Shown here piece after piece: positions 9,368 to 17,599 of a stretch of 42,025 nt of DNA. The notes beneath the pieces were generated by a model. It was not told the DNA's origin, did no database searches, and saw nothing but the letters and a program-made list of their open reading frames with translations. Positions within the stretch are counted from its first letter, which is position 1. Every line of letters starts with the position of its first letter. Source of the DNA: Alphaproteobacteria bacterium. GTDB lineage: Bacteria > Pseudomonadota > Alphaproteobacteria > Rickettsiales > UBA3002. Location: NCBI GenBank assembly GCA_022841525.1, contig JALHRI010000013.1:1-42025 (forward strand), read 5' to 3'. The translations under genes and the position numbers were made by a program.

Positions 9368-10391
9368 AGAGTGGTTGATCGCAGGCGAGGAGGATCACGG
9401 CAAACGGCTGGATAAATGGCTGAGCGAGCGGGCAGAAAACCTCACCCGTTCGCGGGCGCAACAACTGATTGCCGAAGGTCATGTGCGCAGCGGTGAGGGT
9501 CGCGTGCTCAGCGACGCATCGGCAAAAATACGCTTGGACATGAAGGTGTGCGTTGACTTCCCAAAGCCGCAACCGCTTGCACTTACGCCCGAAGCCATCG
9601 CGCTTCATATTATCTATGAAGACGACGACATCATCGTCATCAATAAGCCGGTGGGCATGACGGTGCACCCTGCACCCGGCGCCCGCGAAGGCACGCTGGT
9701 GCATGCGCTGCTTGCGCACTGCGGCGATTCGCTTTCTGGCATTGGCGGCGTGATGCGCCCAGGGATCGTGCACCGCATTGACAAAGATACATCTGGGCTT
9801 TTGGTGGTAGCCAAGCACGACGCCGCGCATCAGCATTTAGCCGCGCAACTCAAAGATCGCAGCTTAAAGCGCACCTATCTGGCGTGGGTGTGGGGCGCGC
9901 CCTATCCGTCCTGCGGCACGATCGATGCGCCGATTGCCCGCCACCCAGTCCACCGCAAAAAAATGGCGGTAGTAGAAGGCGGCAGGCAAGCCATCACCCA
10001 TTACCGCACGCGCACGCATTATGCGCTCAGCGGTACCGCCGCGATGATGGCGTGCCTCGAGCTTCAGCTGCAAACTGGCCGCACGCACCAGATTCGGGTG
10101 CATTTAAGCCATCTCGGGCACGGGTTACTGGGCGATGGCACGTATGGCATCAGCACGGCCACCCGCTTAGCGCGGCTGAAAAGCGCACGTATGCAGGTGC
10201 CTGAGGCGCTGGAAGCGGCGCTGCGCGGGTTTAACCGTCAGGCGCTGCATGCTGCCGCACTGGGGCTGATGCACCCCCGCACCGGCACGCCTATGACGTT
10301 TGAAGCCCCGCTGCCAACTGACATGCAGGCACTGCAAGAGACTCTGAATTCCTTGACAAATGCTAAGGATTTGCTTACATTTCAGCGGTAA
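9357..10391 (+). CDS. RluC/RluD family 23S rRNA pseudouridine synthase
   Basis: Isomerises uridine to pseudouridine in RNA, most likely 23S rRNA. The 344-aa product has an N-terminal S4-like RNA-binding domain (about 15-65), then the RluA-type catalytic domain with VINKPVGMTVHP (about 95-105) and GIVHRIDKDTSGLLVVAK, where the catalytic Asp is D142. The GRTHQIRVHLSHLGHGLLGD motif follows. It starts at GTG 9357 inside the M16 gene. Whether it is RluC or RluD in specificity cannot be told from motifs alone. A sigma70-like promoter for rpoH lies within its last 40 nt. Confidence 0.93.
   Translation: MPHEEWLIAGEEDHGKRLDKWLSERAENLTRSRAQQLIAEGHVRSGEGRVLSDASAKIRLDMKVCVDFPKPQPLALTPEAIALHIIYEDDDIIVINKPVGMTVHPAPGAREGTLVHALLAHCGDSLSGIGGVMRPGIVHRIDKDTSGLLVVAKHDAAHQHLAAQLKDRSLKRTYLAWVWGAPYPSCGTIDAPIARHPVHRKKMAVVEGGRQAITHYRTRTHYALSGTAAMMACLELQLQTGRTHQIRVHLSHLGHGLLGDGTYGISTATRLARLKSARMQVPEALEAALRGFNRQALHAAALGLMHPRTGTPMTFEAPLPTDMQALQETLNSLTNAKDLLTFQR
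10353..10381 (+). promoter_or_regulatory. Sigma70-type promoter for rpoH
   Basis: TTGACA (10353-10358) and TACATT (10376-10381) are separated by exactly 17 bp, giving a full-consensus -35 and a 4/6 -10 hexamer. It sits inside the last codons of the pseudouridine synthase gene and about 70 nt before the rpoH start, with expected transcription start near 10388. It would let rpoH be expressed apart from the upstream genes. No heat-shock-type promoter was evident beside it. Confidence 0.7.
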
Positions 10392-10448
10392 AAAAACTTA
10401 CCATAATGTAAGTACCGGCAAGCAACGCTTACTCATAAGTAAGGAAAC

Positions 10449-11381
10449 ATGAGTTCACTAAAACCCGTTCGTAGCGGCGCCCTCGCGGTTCCATCCTCTG
10501 AGGATGGGCTGCGCGCCTATTTGCGCGAGATTCAGAAATTCCCAGTGCTTGAGGCCGATGAGGAATACCGCCTCGCCAAACGCTGGAGCGAAGACGGCGA
10601 CTACGCTGCCGCGCAAACACTCGTCACCAGCCATTTGCGCTTAGTGGCGAAAATGGCATCCGGCTACCGCGGCTACGGGCTGCCGATGAGCGACATGATC
10701 GCCGAAGGAAATTTGGGCCTGATGCAGGCGGTGAAAAAGTTTGATCCCGATAAGGGCTTTCGCCTTTCCACCTACGCGATGTGGTGGATTAAAGCGGCGA
10801 TTCAGGATTTTATTCTGCGCTCGTGGAGCCTGGTGAAAATGGGCACCTCGGCGGCGCAGAAAAAGCTGTTTTTTAACTTACGCAAAATCAGAAAACGCCT
10901 CGGCCGCATCGATAGTGCCAGCGCGCTGAGCCCTTCTGAAATTGCCGACATCGCCCGCGATCTCGATGTGTCTGAGCAAGACGTGATCGATATGGATACA
11001 CGCATGGGCGCGCATGACCAGCTTCTCAGTGCGCCCTTAAGTGCCGATGGCGATAGCGGCGAGTGGGGCGACATGCTGGCTGACAGCCGCGAATCTCAGG
11101 AAGAGTTACTCGGCAATTTTGAAGAATTCTCGCAGCAACAGGCGCTGATGCATCAGGCGATGGCGACCTTGAATGCGCGCGAGCGGGCGATTATTCAGTC
11201 GCGCAGATTGCAGGAAGACGCGGCAACGCTTGAAGATCTCGCCGAGCAATACGGCATCAGCCGCGAACGTGTGCGCCAGATTGAAGCGCGTGCGCTGGAA
11301 AAAATGACTCAGTTTGTTATGCGCGCGCAAGCAGCGCTTGCTGCTCCAGAGGTCAAACCTGCGCTGCCCAGCGCAGTGTAA
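10449..11381 (+). CDS. rpoH: Heat-shock sigma factor (RpoH, sigma32)
   Basis: Alternative sigma factor that directs RNA polymerase to heat-shock promoters. The 310-aa product has region 1.2/2.1 (YLREIQKFPVLEADEEYRLAKRW), the region 2.3-2.4 aromatic helix (FRLSTYAMWWIKAAIQDFILRSWSLVK) and the region 4.2 helix-turn-helix (LEDLAEQYGISRERVRQIEARALEKM). The KKLFFNLRKIRKRL stretch matches the RpoH box that separates sigma32 proteins from the housekeeping sigma. AAGGA precedes the ATG. Alphaproteobacteria often hold more than one RpoH, so this may be one of several. Confidence 0.95.
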   Translation: MSSLKPVRSGALAVPSSEDGLRAYLREIQKFPVLEADEEYRLAKRWSEDGDYAAAQTLVTSHLRLVAKMASGYRGYGLPMSDMIAEGNLGLMQAVKKFDPDKGFRLSTYAMWWIKAAIQDFILRSWSLVKMGTSAAQKKLFFNLRKIRKRLGRIDSASALSPSEIADIARDLDVSEQDVIDMDTRMGAHDQLLSAPLSADGDSGEWGDMLADSRESQEELLGNFEEFSQQQALMHQAMATLNARERAIIQSRRLQEDAATLEDLAEQYGISRERVRQIEARALEKMTQFVMRAQAALAAPEVKPALPSAV

Positions 11382-11406
11382 GTGCATGGCGCTATTTCTC
11401 GTCATC

Positions 11407-11493
11407 GCCTGAATTTTTAAGTTCAAAAATTCTAGGGCGATCCAAAACACAAAGTGGACTGCCCTAGAATTTTGCCGATGGCAAAATTCAGGC
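11407..11493. repeat. Nested inverted repeat between convergent rpoH and the flagellin-like gene
   Basis: Arms of about 32 nt (11407-11438 and 11461-11493) are reverse complements at their outer (GCCTGAATTTT) and inner (AAAATTCTAGGGC) parts. Each arm is itself a hairpin: GAATTTTT/AAAAATTC at 11411-11432 and GAATTTTGCC/GGCAAAATTC at 11467-11489. It can therefore fold as one long stem or as two short ones. It lies between two genes that converge and could stop transcription from both sides, or be a small mobile repeat. No T-run marks it as a classical terminator. Confidence 0.7.
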
Positions 11494-11520
11494 AGTGACG
11501 GCATCACGGCGCTGCTTTGG

Positions 11521-12339
11521 CTACACACTCAGTAATTGTAGAATACCCGCAGGCAGGCGGTTGGCCTGCGCCAGAAGCGATGCGGCACTGTCTTGCCCCA
11601 CGCGGCTGGAGGAGGATAATCCCGCTTCGCTATCTAGCAGAATACTGCGCGCGGCATCCTGATTTTGCAGGGCGCTTTCAAAGGCACCGCCTGCAAAACT
11701 GAAACTATAACGCAGCGCTTCAATTTCGCTGCGCGCTTCGCGCACGCTGGTTTGTGCCGCCGCGATCACCTCGCGGGTGCGGGCAATCTGCACGCCGCTC
11801 AGCGGCAAATTGCTGTTACCAAATAGCGCTTTATCTGTAAAATCAGGCAGACGTACATCTGGCAGTCCGGCAGCGCTGAGCGCACTGACAAAGCCTGTGG
11901 CGGCATTACTGCTTAACGATTCGCCAGTAAGCAGTGGGCGGTCACGAAACCGTGCGCCATCGCGGCTTTCTGCAAGGCTGGCGCGCGCGTCATTAAACTG
12001 TGCGGTTAGTGCGCTGCGTTCCGTCGTACTGATGCCACTGGCGCTGAGCCTTTCTGCGGCATCCGCCATGATGGCCAGCGCGTTTTCAACTCCCTGCGCG
12101 CCTTGATCCGCGCGCTCGAGCATGGCGCCTGCTTCGGTAATATTAAGTGCCGTATTGCGAAGCGCGCCGAGATTGTTTTGCAGCGAGATCGCCGAGGTCA
12201 GATCGGCCACGTCGCCTACCCCACCGCGCCGCGAGCTTCGTCCAACGAGTTGATTGATGGTTTCCACCACGCGCGCATTGCGCAGCGTGACTTCGCGTTG
12301 CAGCCCGCTAGCCAGCGAGCCTAAGGAAGATACCGTCAT
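11521..12339 (-). CDS. Flagellin-like protein (orphan)
   Basis: A 272-aa protein with both flagellin terminal regions: an N-terminal D0/D1-like part (Q/N-rich helices, SLQNNLGALRNTALNITEAGAMLERADQG split around residues 53-80) and a C-terminal D0 part (SALQNQDAARSILLDSEAGL, then SLLAQANRLPAGILQLL). The variable middle is short, so it is smaller than a usual filament flagellin. AAGGAG lies just upstream of the ATG. No other flagellar gene is in the window. It may be a minor flagellin, or a relic in an organism whose flagellar cluster lies elsewhere. The 190-nt upstream gap holds no clear sigma28 promoter. Confidence 0.85.
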   Translation of the reverse strand: MTVSSLGSLASGLQREVTLRNARVVETINQLVGRSSRRGGVGDVADLTSAISLQNNLGALRNTALNITEAGAMLERADQGAQGVENALAIMADAAERLSASGISTTERSALTAQFNDARASLAESRDGARFRDRPLLTGESLSSNAATGFVSALSAAGLPDVRLPDFTDKALFGNSNLPLSGVQIARTREVIAAAQTSVREARSEIEALRYSFSFAGGAFESALQNQDAARSILLDSEAGLSSSSRVGQDSAASLLAQANRLPAGILQLLSV

Positions 12340-12529
12340 GGTCTAGCTCCTTTAAGCCAGTCGCGCGCCCTACTTGGCGCGGGTTACGTCGTCACCATCA
12401 TGCATGCACATCATGCGCGTAGTGTGTTGTTTTGGTAGCAAGTCACCACCAAACATGATGCCAAGCTACATTTTATTTACTTTCTCATTATAAAGCGGAT
12501 TGCCCCATGGTACAAGGAAAACCATACCT

Positions 12530-12832
12530 ATGCTGAATCCTGTCATCCATTTACTGAGCAACGTGATTTCGATCCTCAATCTGGCATTGATTGTGTGGGT
12601 CGTGCTCGATATTTGTATACAAAACAATATCATCAACCGTGGCCAGCCCTTCATCGACCGGCTCTACGCGACCCTGACCCGACTGCTGGATCCGCTACTC
12701 AACCCCATCCGCCGTGTGCTGGCGAAGTTTTTGCCCGCACTGGGGATTGATCTTTCCCCGATTGTGCTGGTGTTGCTGCTCATGTTTGTCGATGACGCGC
12801 TGTATAGCTGGTTTTACGTCCTCGGCGCATAG
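12530..12832 (+). CDS. YggT family membrane protein
   Basis: A 100-aa protein with two hydrophobic segments flanking the conserved RLLDPLLNPIRRVLAKFLPALGIDLSPI motif region (residues about 48-80, key elements DPLLNPIRR and GIDLSP). This is the YggT fold, implicated in osmotic tolerance and, in some bacteria, in cell-envelope or division roles; the precise function here is unknown. The ATG at 12530 follows AAGGA by about 11 nt; an upstream TTG at 12500 would add ten residues that family members lack. It stands alone between the flagellin gene (divergent) and a 326-aa gene of unknown function. Confidence 0.9.
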   Translation: MLNPVIHLLSNVISILNLALIVWVVLDICIQNNIINRGQPFIDRLYATLTRLLDPLLNPIRRVLAKFLPALGIDLSPIVLVLLLMFVDDALYSWFYVLGA

Positions 12833-12900
12833 ATACCCTTCGATTTTTACTTAATTGTCACACAAACGTCACACACGCTGGGGCGGGTTTTTGCTACGAT

Positions 12901-12934
12901 AAAGATGGATTTTTTGTCATTAGAGGCCATCTTT
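12901..12934 (+). promoter_or_regulatory. Inverted repeat enclosing the ribosome site of the 326-aa gene
   Basis: AAAGATGG (12901-12908) and CCATCTTT (12927-12934) are exact reverse complements, and the second arm runs into the TTG start codon at 12933. The AGAGG ribosome site lies in the loop beside the stem. A hairpin here could limit translation initiation of the downstream gene. The 18-nt loop makes the stem modest in stability, so this is a suggestion only. Confidence 0.35.
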
Positions 12935-13913
12935 GTCCGAAACTGAACATAATCAAGAAGCTGCTGTAGCCGAAGCAAGGATAGATTCTGCGGCTCAGAC
13001 AGAGCAGATGGTAAAGCAGGGCAAGCCCTTTGTCTCGGCTGGGCAGTTTCTGCATAAATGGACCACCTATCTGGGGGTGGATTGGATCTTTAATACCATG
13101 TGTGGTGTGGCGTTTGCCTACGGCGCCAAATACACCAAAATTGGCCAAACATTCTGGAGCAAGCCCGTGCAATCGGCGGGGCTGTGGTTGTTAAAACCGG
13201 TGCTCAAAACCCCCAGCGCGCTGGCTTATAGTGTCGATAAGTTTGAAACATTTTTTAGCATTATTGCTGGTGGCATGATGACCATTCCACCTTTAATGGC
13301 GCTGGAAAAGAAAGAAAACCGTATTGCCATCTCGCGCCGTATCGACGAAGCCGTGTACGGCAAGGAAAAAGTGGCCAGCGATCCGAAGTTCGAACAGTCT
13401 TACCAAGCCATCGCTGAGGAGCCGCCTAAGCAATTCTGGGCAGGTATGTTTTCGCGGTTTGCTGCGCTCTCACCACTGCTTGCCTGGGTGCTGATTCCGA
13501 AAGAGTGGGCCACCAAATCGCCTGTATTTAAGCACGCCATTGAAGCAAAGGGCTGGTATTTTGGAAAAATTGGCGATCTGGTCGATAAGGGCGTGCGCAA
13601 ACTTGGGTTTTCTGAGCGCATGTTGAAAAATGGCACCAAATGGACGATTGATAAAACAGCGGGCACCTTGACCGAAGTGCCAGTAACCGCACTCAATAAA
13701 TTTGAAGATGTTACAAAAAATTCAACACCGATGGATTCTGGTTTAGGATGGCCTTACGCTATTTTGCACGGCTTATTTTATCCGGTGTTTGCTGCAGGTG
13801 AGGCGGCGATCCGTAGCCCTGATAAAAAAGCGAAACCCGAGCAACAGCCCGCCACCCAAGTGCGCGAAATTTCCCACGAAAAACTGCAGCCCGAACTAGC
13901 GCCCGCGCGCTAA
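12933..13913 (+). CDS. Unrecognised 326-aa protein, probably membrane-associated
   Basis: I do not recognise this family. From TTG 12933 (AGAGG seven nt upstream) it encodes an acidic, charged N-terminus, then several hydrophobic stretches of borderline membrane length (about 50-68, 108-125, 176-189 and 268-285) among basic segments, and a Pro/Gln/Glu-rich C-terminal tail. Repeated KWTxxxGV/KWTIDKTAG-like segments give no clear domain. There is no signal peptide and no catalytic motif I can identify. Codon use resembles its neighbours. It converges with the MaoC-like gene, overlapping it by four nt, and is flanked upstream by yggT. It could be an inner-membrane-associated structural protein. 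Confidence 0.8.
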   Translation: MSETEHNQEAAVAEARIDSAAQTEQMVKQGKPFVSAGQFLHKWTTYLGVDWIFNTMCGVAFAYGAKYTKIGQTFWSKPVQSAGLWLLKPVLKTPSALAYSVDKFETFFSIIAGGMMTIPPLMALEKKENRIAISRRIDEAVYGKEKVASDPKFEQSYQAIAEEPPKQFWAGMFSRFAALSPLLAWVLIPKEWATKSPVFKHAIEAKGWYFGKIGDLVDKGVRKLGFSERMLKNGTKWTIDKTAGTLTEVPVTALNKFEDVTKNSTPMDSGLGWPYAILHGLFYPVFAAGEAAIRSPDKKAKPEQQPATQVREISHEKLQPELAPAR

Positions 13914-14374
13914 GCCGCTGGGCGGCGCGGCATCAGCACGCTCACCTGCATTTCCAGTACACGTTTGCCGTGCTGATTGATGCTCTCCACGCGGTACTGC
14001 ACGATTCCTTTTTCCGGCCAACTGGATGAGACGCGCGTGTTCGTAATGGTGGTGATGGTGGTAAGCGTATCGCCGGGCACCACCGGAATATGCCAACGCA
14101 TCGATTCGACACCGATACCCACCAGTCCCTGTGCCACTTTACCGAGCGGGCTTGCAAGCTTTTGGCTCATCGCAATCGAGGCGGTCTCCCAGCCGCTAAG
14201 TACCAGCTTACCAAATAGGCTTTCTTTTGCCGCTTCAGCATCCAGATGCTGCGCCTGAGGGTCATAGCGCTGCGCGAAGCGTAGGGCTTCTTCCATCGTG
14301 GTGGTGTGCGGCGCGCTTTCAAAGCGCTGATCGACACTAAAATCTTCGTAATAATAAGAGCCGCTATGTTCCAT
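13910..14374 (-). CDS. MaoC-like hot-dog domain dehydratase
   Basis: A 154-aa single hot-dog protein of the MaoC dehydratase-like family. It begins with YYYEDFSVDQRFESAPHT, has FAQRYDPQAQHLD at the usual catalytic-loop position, then SGWETASIAM and the WHIPVVPGDTLT strand pair seen in family members. Such proteins hydrate enoyl-CoAs, though many have no proven substrate. I start it at ATG 14374; a frame opening at GTG 14401 adds nine Cys-rich residues with no family match. It is divergent from the acyl-CoA synthetase gene, so the 94-nt gap should hold promoters for both, and a role in acyl-CoA metabolism fits. Confidence 0.88.
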   Translation of the reverse strand: MEHSGSYYYEDFSVDQRFESAPHTTTMEEALRFAQRYDPQAQHLDAEAAKESLFGKLVLSGWETASIAMSQKLASPLGKVAQGLVGIGVESMRWHIPVVPGDTLTTITTITNTRVSSSWPEKGIVQYRVESINQHGKRVLEMQVSVLMPRRPAA

Positions 14375-14468
14375 GCTGCACTGCATTAGCACGCATTGCA
14401 CTCTTTGACCAATCAGATATGACTACGTCCTCAAACGCTTTACGATTTTGTAACGGCGAGGTGTTTTT

Positions 14469-16133
14469 ATGGCAACCCCATGGCTGGATGGCTTAACCAT
14501 TGGAAGCGTGCTGCGCGAAAGCGCGCGTAAATTTCCTGAGCGCGAGGCGGTGGTATTCGCCCAATGCGGCACACGCATGAATTACGCGCAGTTTGAACAA
14601 TCGGTGCGCGAGGTGGCGAGCGGCCTGCTGGTGCTGGGCATCAAGCCCGGCGAGCATGTCGGCGTATGGGCGACGAACATTCCGCAGTGGCTGCTGCTGC
14701 AATATGGCGCCGCCAGCGTGGGCATCGTGCTGGTGACCATCAACCCCGCCTACCGCCCGTTTGAGCTTTCCTACACCATCAAGCAGAGCGATATTGTCGC
14801 GCTGTTTCTGACCGATCAGTTCAAAAGCTCAAACTATTACGATATTTTTGCCGAAGTCTGCCCCAGCGTTTCTGGCGCATCGCACGGCGCGGTGCGCAGC
14901 GACGATTTCCCGAAACTGCGCCACGCCGTGGCGCTGAAACCAGACGCGCCTTCAGGGTTCATGCCGTGGGCCGAAATGATCGCCGCCGGCAAAAGCGTGG
15001 AAGATGCGCGCTTCGAGGAGGCCTTTGCCGCCTGCAACGCGGGGGATGCGATCAATATTCAATATACCTCCGGCACCACGGGCTTTCCGAAAGCCGCCAC
15101 ACTTTCACACCGCAACATTTTGATGAACGCGTGGTATGTCACCGGCTGTCAGGATATTTCTGAGGCCGACCGCATGTGCGTGCCAGTGCCGTTTTACCAT
15201 TGCTTCGGCTGCGTGATGGGTTCGCTCGGTGCAATCTCGCGCGCGGCCTGCATTGTGGTGCCGGCAGAATATTTTACGCCAGTTGCAACGCTGGAGGCCA
15301 TCGAAAAAGAGCGCTGTACCACGATTTACGGTGTGCCCACCATGTTCGTGGCCATGCTCGATGAACTGGCGAAATCTCCGCGCGATACTAAAAGTTTGCG
15401 CAGCGGCATTATGGCCGGCAGCCCATGCCCGATTGAGGTGATGAAACAGGTCATCAGCATCATGGGCTGTAGCCAGATTACGATTGCGTACGGCCAAACC
15501 GAAACCTCCCCCGTGGTGACGCAAAGCCTGACCTCGGATCCGATCGAGCTGCGTGTGGAAACGGTGGGGCGTGAAATTCCCGGCGTGGAAATTGACATTC
15601 GTGACCCGGCCACCAATCAGAGCATGCCGATTGGCTCGCAGGGCGAGCTGTGCGCGCGCGGCCATGTGGTGATGCTGGGCTATTACAACAACCCGGAAGC
15701 CACCAAGCAAACGATTGATGCGCAGGGCTGGGTGCATACTGGTGATCTGGCGATCAAGCGGCCGGATGGTTGTTATAAAATTACGGGACGTTTGAAAGAC
15801 ATGGTGATTCGCGGCGGCGAGAATATCTATCCGCGCGAGATTGAGGAGTTTTTATTCACTCACGAAGCCGTGGCGCAAGCCGCCGTATTTGGTGTACCAG
15901 ATAGTAAATACGGCGAGGAGCTTTGCGCCTGGGTGCAGCTAAAACCCGGCGCGAATGTGAATGAAGAGGCGCTGAAAGCCTTTTGTAAAAAATCGCTCGC
16001 GCACTATAAAGTGCCGCGCTATGTCTGTCTGGTGAACGAATTCCCGACCACCGTCAGCGGCAAAATTCAGAAATTCAAAATGCGCGAAACCATGTGCGAA
16101 CAACTCGGACTACAGGAGCAAAAAACGGCGTAA
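14469..16133 (+). CDS. AMP-forming acyl-CoA synthetase (probably isovalerate or other short/medium-chain acid)
   Basis: ANL-superfamily ligase that activates a carboxylic acid to its CoA thioester via an acyl-adenylate. The 554-aa product has the P-loop YTSGTTGFPKAA (199-210), the adenine-binding YGQTETSP, the hinge region around GDLAIKRPDG and GRLKDMVIRGGENIYPREIE, and the C-terminal catalytic Lys in SGKIQKFKMRE. Overall it resembles the ACSF2/YngI-like group. As first gene of the leucine-type block, it could make isovaleryl-CoA from free isovalerate, but chain-length preference cannot be read from sequence. GGCGAGG precedes the ATG. Confidence 0.92.
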   Translation: MATPWLDGLTIGSVLRESARKFPEREAVVFAQCGTRMNYAQFEQSVREVASGLLVLGIKPGEHVGVWATNIPQWLLLQYGAASVGIVLVTINPAYRPFELSYTIKQSDIVALFLTDQFKSSNYYDIFAEVCPSVSGASHGAVRSDDFPKLRHAVALKPDAPSGFMPWAEMIAAGKSVEDARFEEAFAACNAGDAINIQYTSGTTGFPKAATLSHRNILMNAWYVTGCQDISEADRMCVPVPFYHCFGCVMGSLGAISRAACIVVPAEYFTPVATLEAIEKERCTTIYGVPTMFVAMLDELAKSPRDTKSLRSGIMAGSPCPIEVMKQVISIMGCSQITIAYGQTETSPVVTQSLTSDPIELRVETVGREIPGVEIDIRDPATNQSMPIGSQGELCARGHVVMLGYYNNPEATKQTIDAQGWVHTGDLAIKRPDGCYKITGRLKDMVIRGGENIYPREIEEFLFTHEAVAQAAVFGVPDSKYGEELCAWVQLKPGANVNEEALKAFCKKSLAHYKVPRYVCLVNEFPTTVSGKIQKFKMRETMCEQLGLQEQKTA

Positions 16134-16144
16134 CGATAGAAACC

Positions 16145-16244
16145 ATCCCCTGCTTGCGGGGGATCGAAATCGTGCTTTTGCGATTTCGAGGGGGTGCCAC
16201 CCTCCCGAAGTGCCAAGCACTTCGACCTCCCGCTAGCGGGAGGT
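16145..16244. repeat. Four successive hairpins between acyl-CoA synthetase and dehydrogenase genes
   Basis: Four stem-loops occur back to back: ATCCCC/GGGGAT (16145-16164), CGAAATCG/CGATTTCG (16165-16188), CGAAGTG/CACTTCG (16206-16224) and the perfect 20-bp palindrome ACCTCCCGCTAGCGGGAGGT (16225-16244). None is followed by a T-run. The block looks like a composite of small palindromic repeats and could also act as an RNA processing or stabilising element within the operon. It means that a reading frame opening at 16194 is not the true start of the dehydrogenase. Confidence 0.75.
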
Positions 16245-16289
16245 GATTTTCTACCGTTGTGCATGCATCACCTCAACAAGGAACCCACC

Positions 16290-17495
16290 ATGTCACCACA
16301 AGCTGCCACCAAGCACAGTTCAGAACCCAGGGGAAATGGTATGAATTTCGACCTGCCGGAAATGCACACCATGCTGCGCGACACGGTGCGCAAATTTGCA
16401 GAGAGTGAAATTGCCCCCGTCATCCGCGCGCTGGATGAGAAGGGCGAATTCTCTGAAGATCTGACCCGTAAAATGGGGCAAATCGGCCTGTTTGGCATTA
16501 TCGTGCCTGAAAGCTACGGCGGTCACGGCATGGATTATTTGGCCTACGCCGTGGTGTGCGAGGAAATTTCCCGCGTTGACGGATCACAAGCCGCCACCAT
16601 CACCGCGCATAATTCGCTGGGGGTAGGGCCGCTATATTATTTCGGCAATGAGCAGCAGCGCAAAACCTATCTACCGCAGCTTTGCACCGGCGATAAGCTC
16701 TGGGCATTTGGCCTTACCGAGCCTTCCGCCGGTTCTGACTCGCGCGGGAGTAAAACTACCGCCAAAAAAGTCGAGGGCGGCTGGAAAATTAACGGCTCGA
16801 AAATTTTTATCACCAACGGCGCCACGACGATGAATGCAGGCGTGACGGTGCAGGCCGTGACCGGCAGCAAGGGCGAGGGTCGGCCGGAGCTATCCTGCTT
16901 CATTGTGCCCGCGGGCACCAAGGGTTTTTCGGCGCGTGCGATGCACGGCAAGCTGATGTGGCGATCCTCCGATACCTCCGAGCTGTATTTCGACGATGTA
17001 TTCGTGCCGGATGAAAATTTGCTCGGCAAACAGGGCGATGGTTCGAAGCAAATGCTTGCCACGCTGGATCGCGGTAAAATCGGCATCGCGGCGATGGGTG
17101 TTGGCTGCGCGCAGGGCGCGTACGAAAAGGCGCTGGCCTACGCCAAGGAGCGCAACCAGTTTGGCCAATCCATTTCGCGCTTTCAAACCATCGCCTTTGC
17201 GCTGGCAGATATGCATATGAAAATCGAAATGGCGCGCAACTATTTATACAAAGTTTGCGCGATGGCCGATGCCGGATTGCCCTTCACCAAAGAAGCGGCG
17301 ATGGCGAAACTTTATGCCTCGGAAGTGGCGGGTGAGGTCACCGATATGGCGGTGCAGATTCACGGCGGCTACGGACTGATGGAGGAATACGACGTGGCAC
17401 GTTTCTGGCGCGATCACCGTTTGCTGCGCATTGGCGAGGGCACGTCGGAAATTCAGCGCCTGATTATTTCGCGCAGCATCGGCTGTGACGATTAG
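16290..17495 (+). CDS. Acyl-CoA dehydrogenase (short/branched chain type)
   Basis: FAD enzyme that oxidises an acyl-CoA to the 2-enoyl-CoA and passes electrons to ETF. The 401-aa product has the FAD-binding signature [12 protein letters not shown] (about 142-153), the FITNG segment, [13 protein letters not shown] and [12 protein letters not shown]. The catalytic base appears to be E383 in [11 protein letters not shown], the position used by short- and medium-chain enzymes. Isovaleryl-CoA dehydrogenases normally have Ala there and use a Glu near the residue that is D260 here. In context it is the candidate for isovaleryl-CoA oxidation, as YngJ is in Bacillus. ATG 16290 follows AAGGA; ATG 16341 is a plausible shorter start. 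Confidence 0.93.
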   Translation: MSPQAATKHSSEPRGNGMNFDLPEMHTMLRDTVRKFAESEIAPVIRALDEKGEFSEDLTRKMGQIGLFGIIVPESYGGHGMDYLAYAVVCEEISRVDGSQAATITAHNSLGVGPLYYFGNEQQRKTYLPQLCTGDKLWAFGLTEPSAGSDSRGSKTTAKKVEGGWKINGSKIFITNGATTMNAGVTVQAVTGSKGEGRPELSCFIVPAGTKGFSARAMHGKLMWRSSDTSELYFDDVFVPDENLLGKQGDGSKQMLATLDRGKIGIAAMGVGCAQGAYEKALAYAKERNQFGQSISRFQTIAFALADMHMKIEMARNYLYKVCAMADAGLPFTKEAAMAKLYASEVAGEVTDMAVQIHGGYGLMEEYDVARFWRDHRLLRIGEGTSEIQRLIISRSIGCDD

Positions 17496-17506
17496 AAGAA
17501 AGGGAC

Positions 17507-17584
17507 GCGTCATCCCGGCTTTATGCCGGGATCGACGCGACTCTAGGAGCATATAACACGGAGATCCCGGGACGAGCCCGGGAT
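17507..17584. repeat. Two palindromic repeats of the ATCCCGG type
   Basis: Between the dehydrogenase and aldehyde dehydrogenase genes lie two related palindromes. The first (17507-17538) pairs GCGTC/GACGC outside and ATCCCGGC/GCCGGGAT inside; the second (17564-17584) pairs ATCCCGGG with CCCGGGAT around ACGAG. The GTCATCCCGG-CCGGGATC design matches small intergenic palindromes scattered through many proteobacterial genomes. The second lies only eight nt before the aldehyde dehydrogenase ribosome site and might affect its translation. Confidence 0.75.
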
Positions 17585-17599
17585 AATAAGGAGAACATC

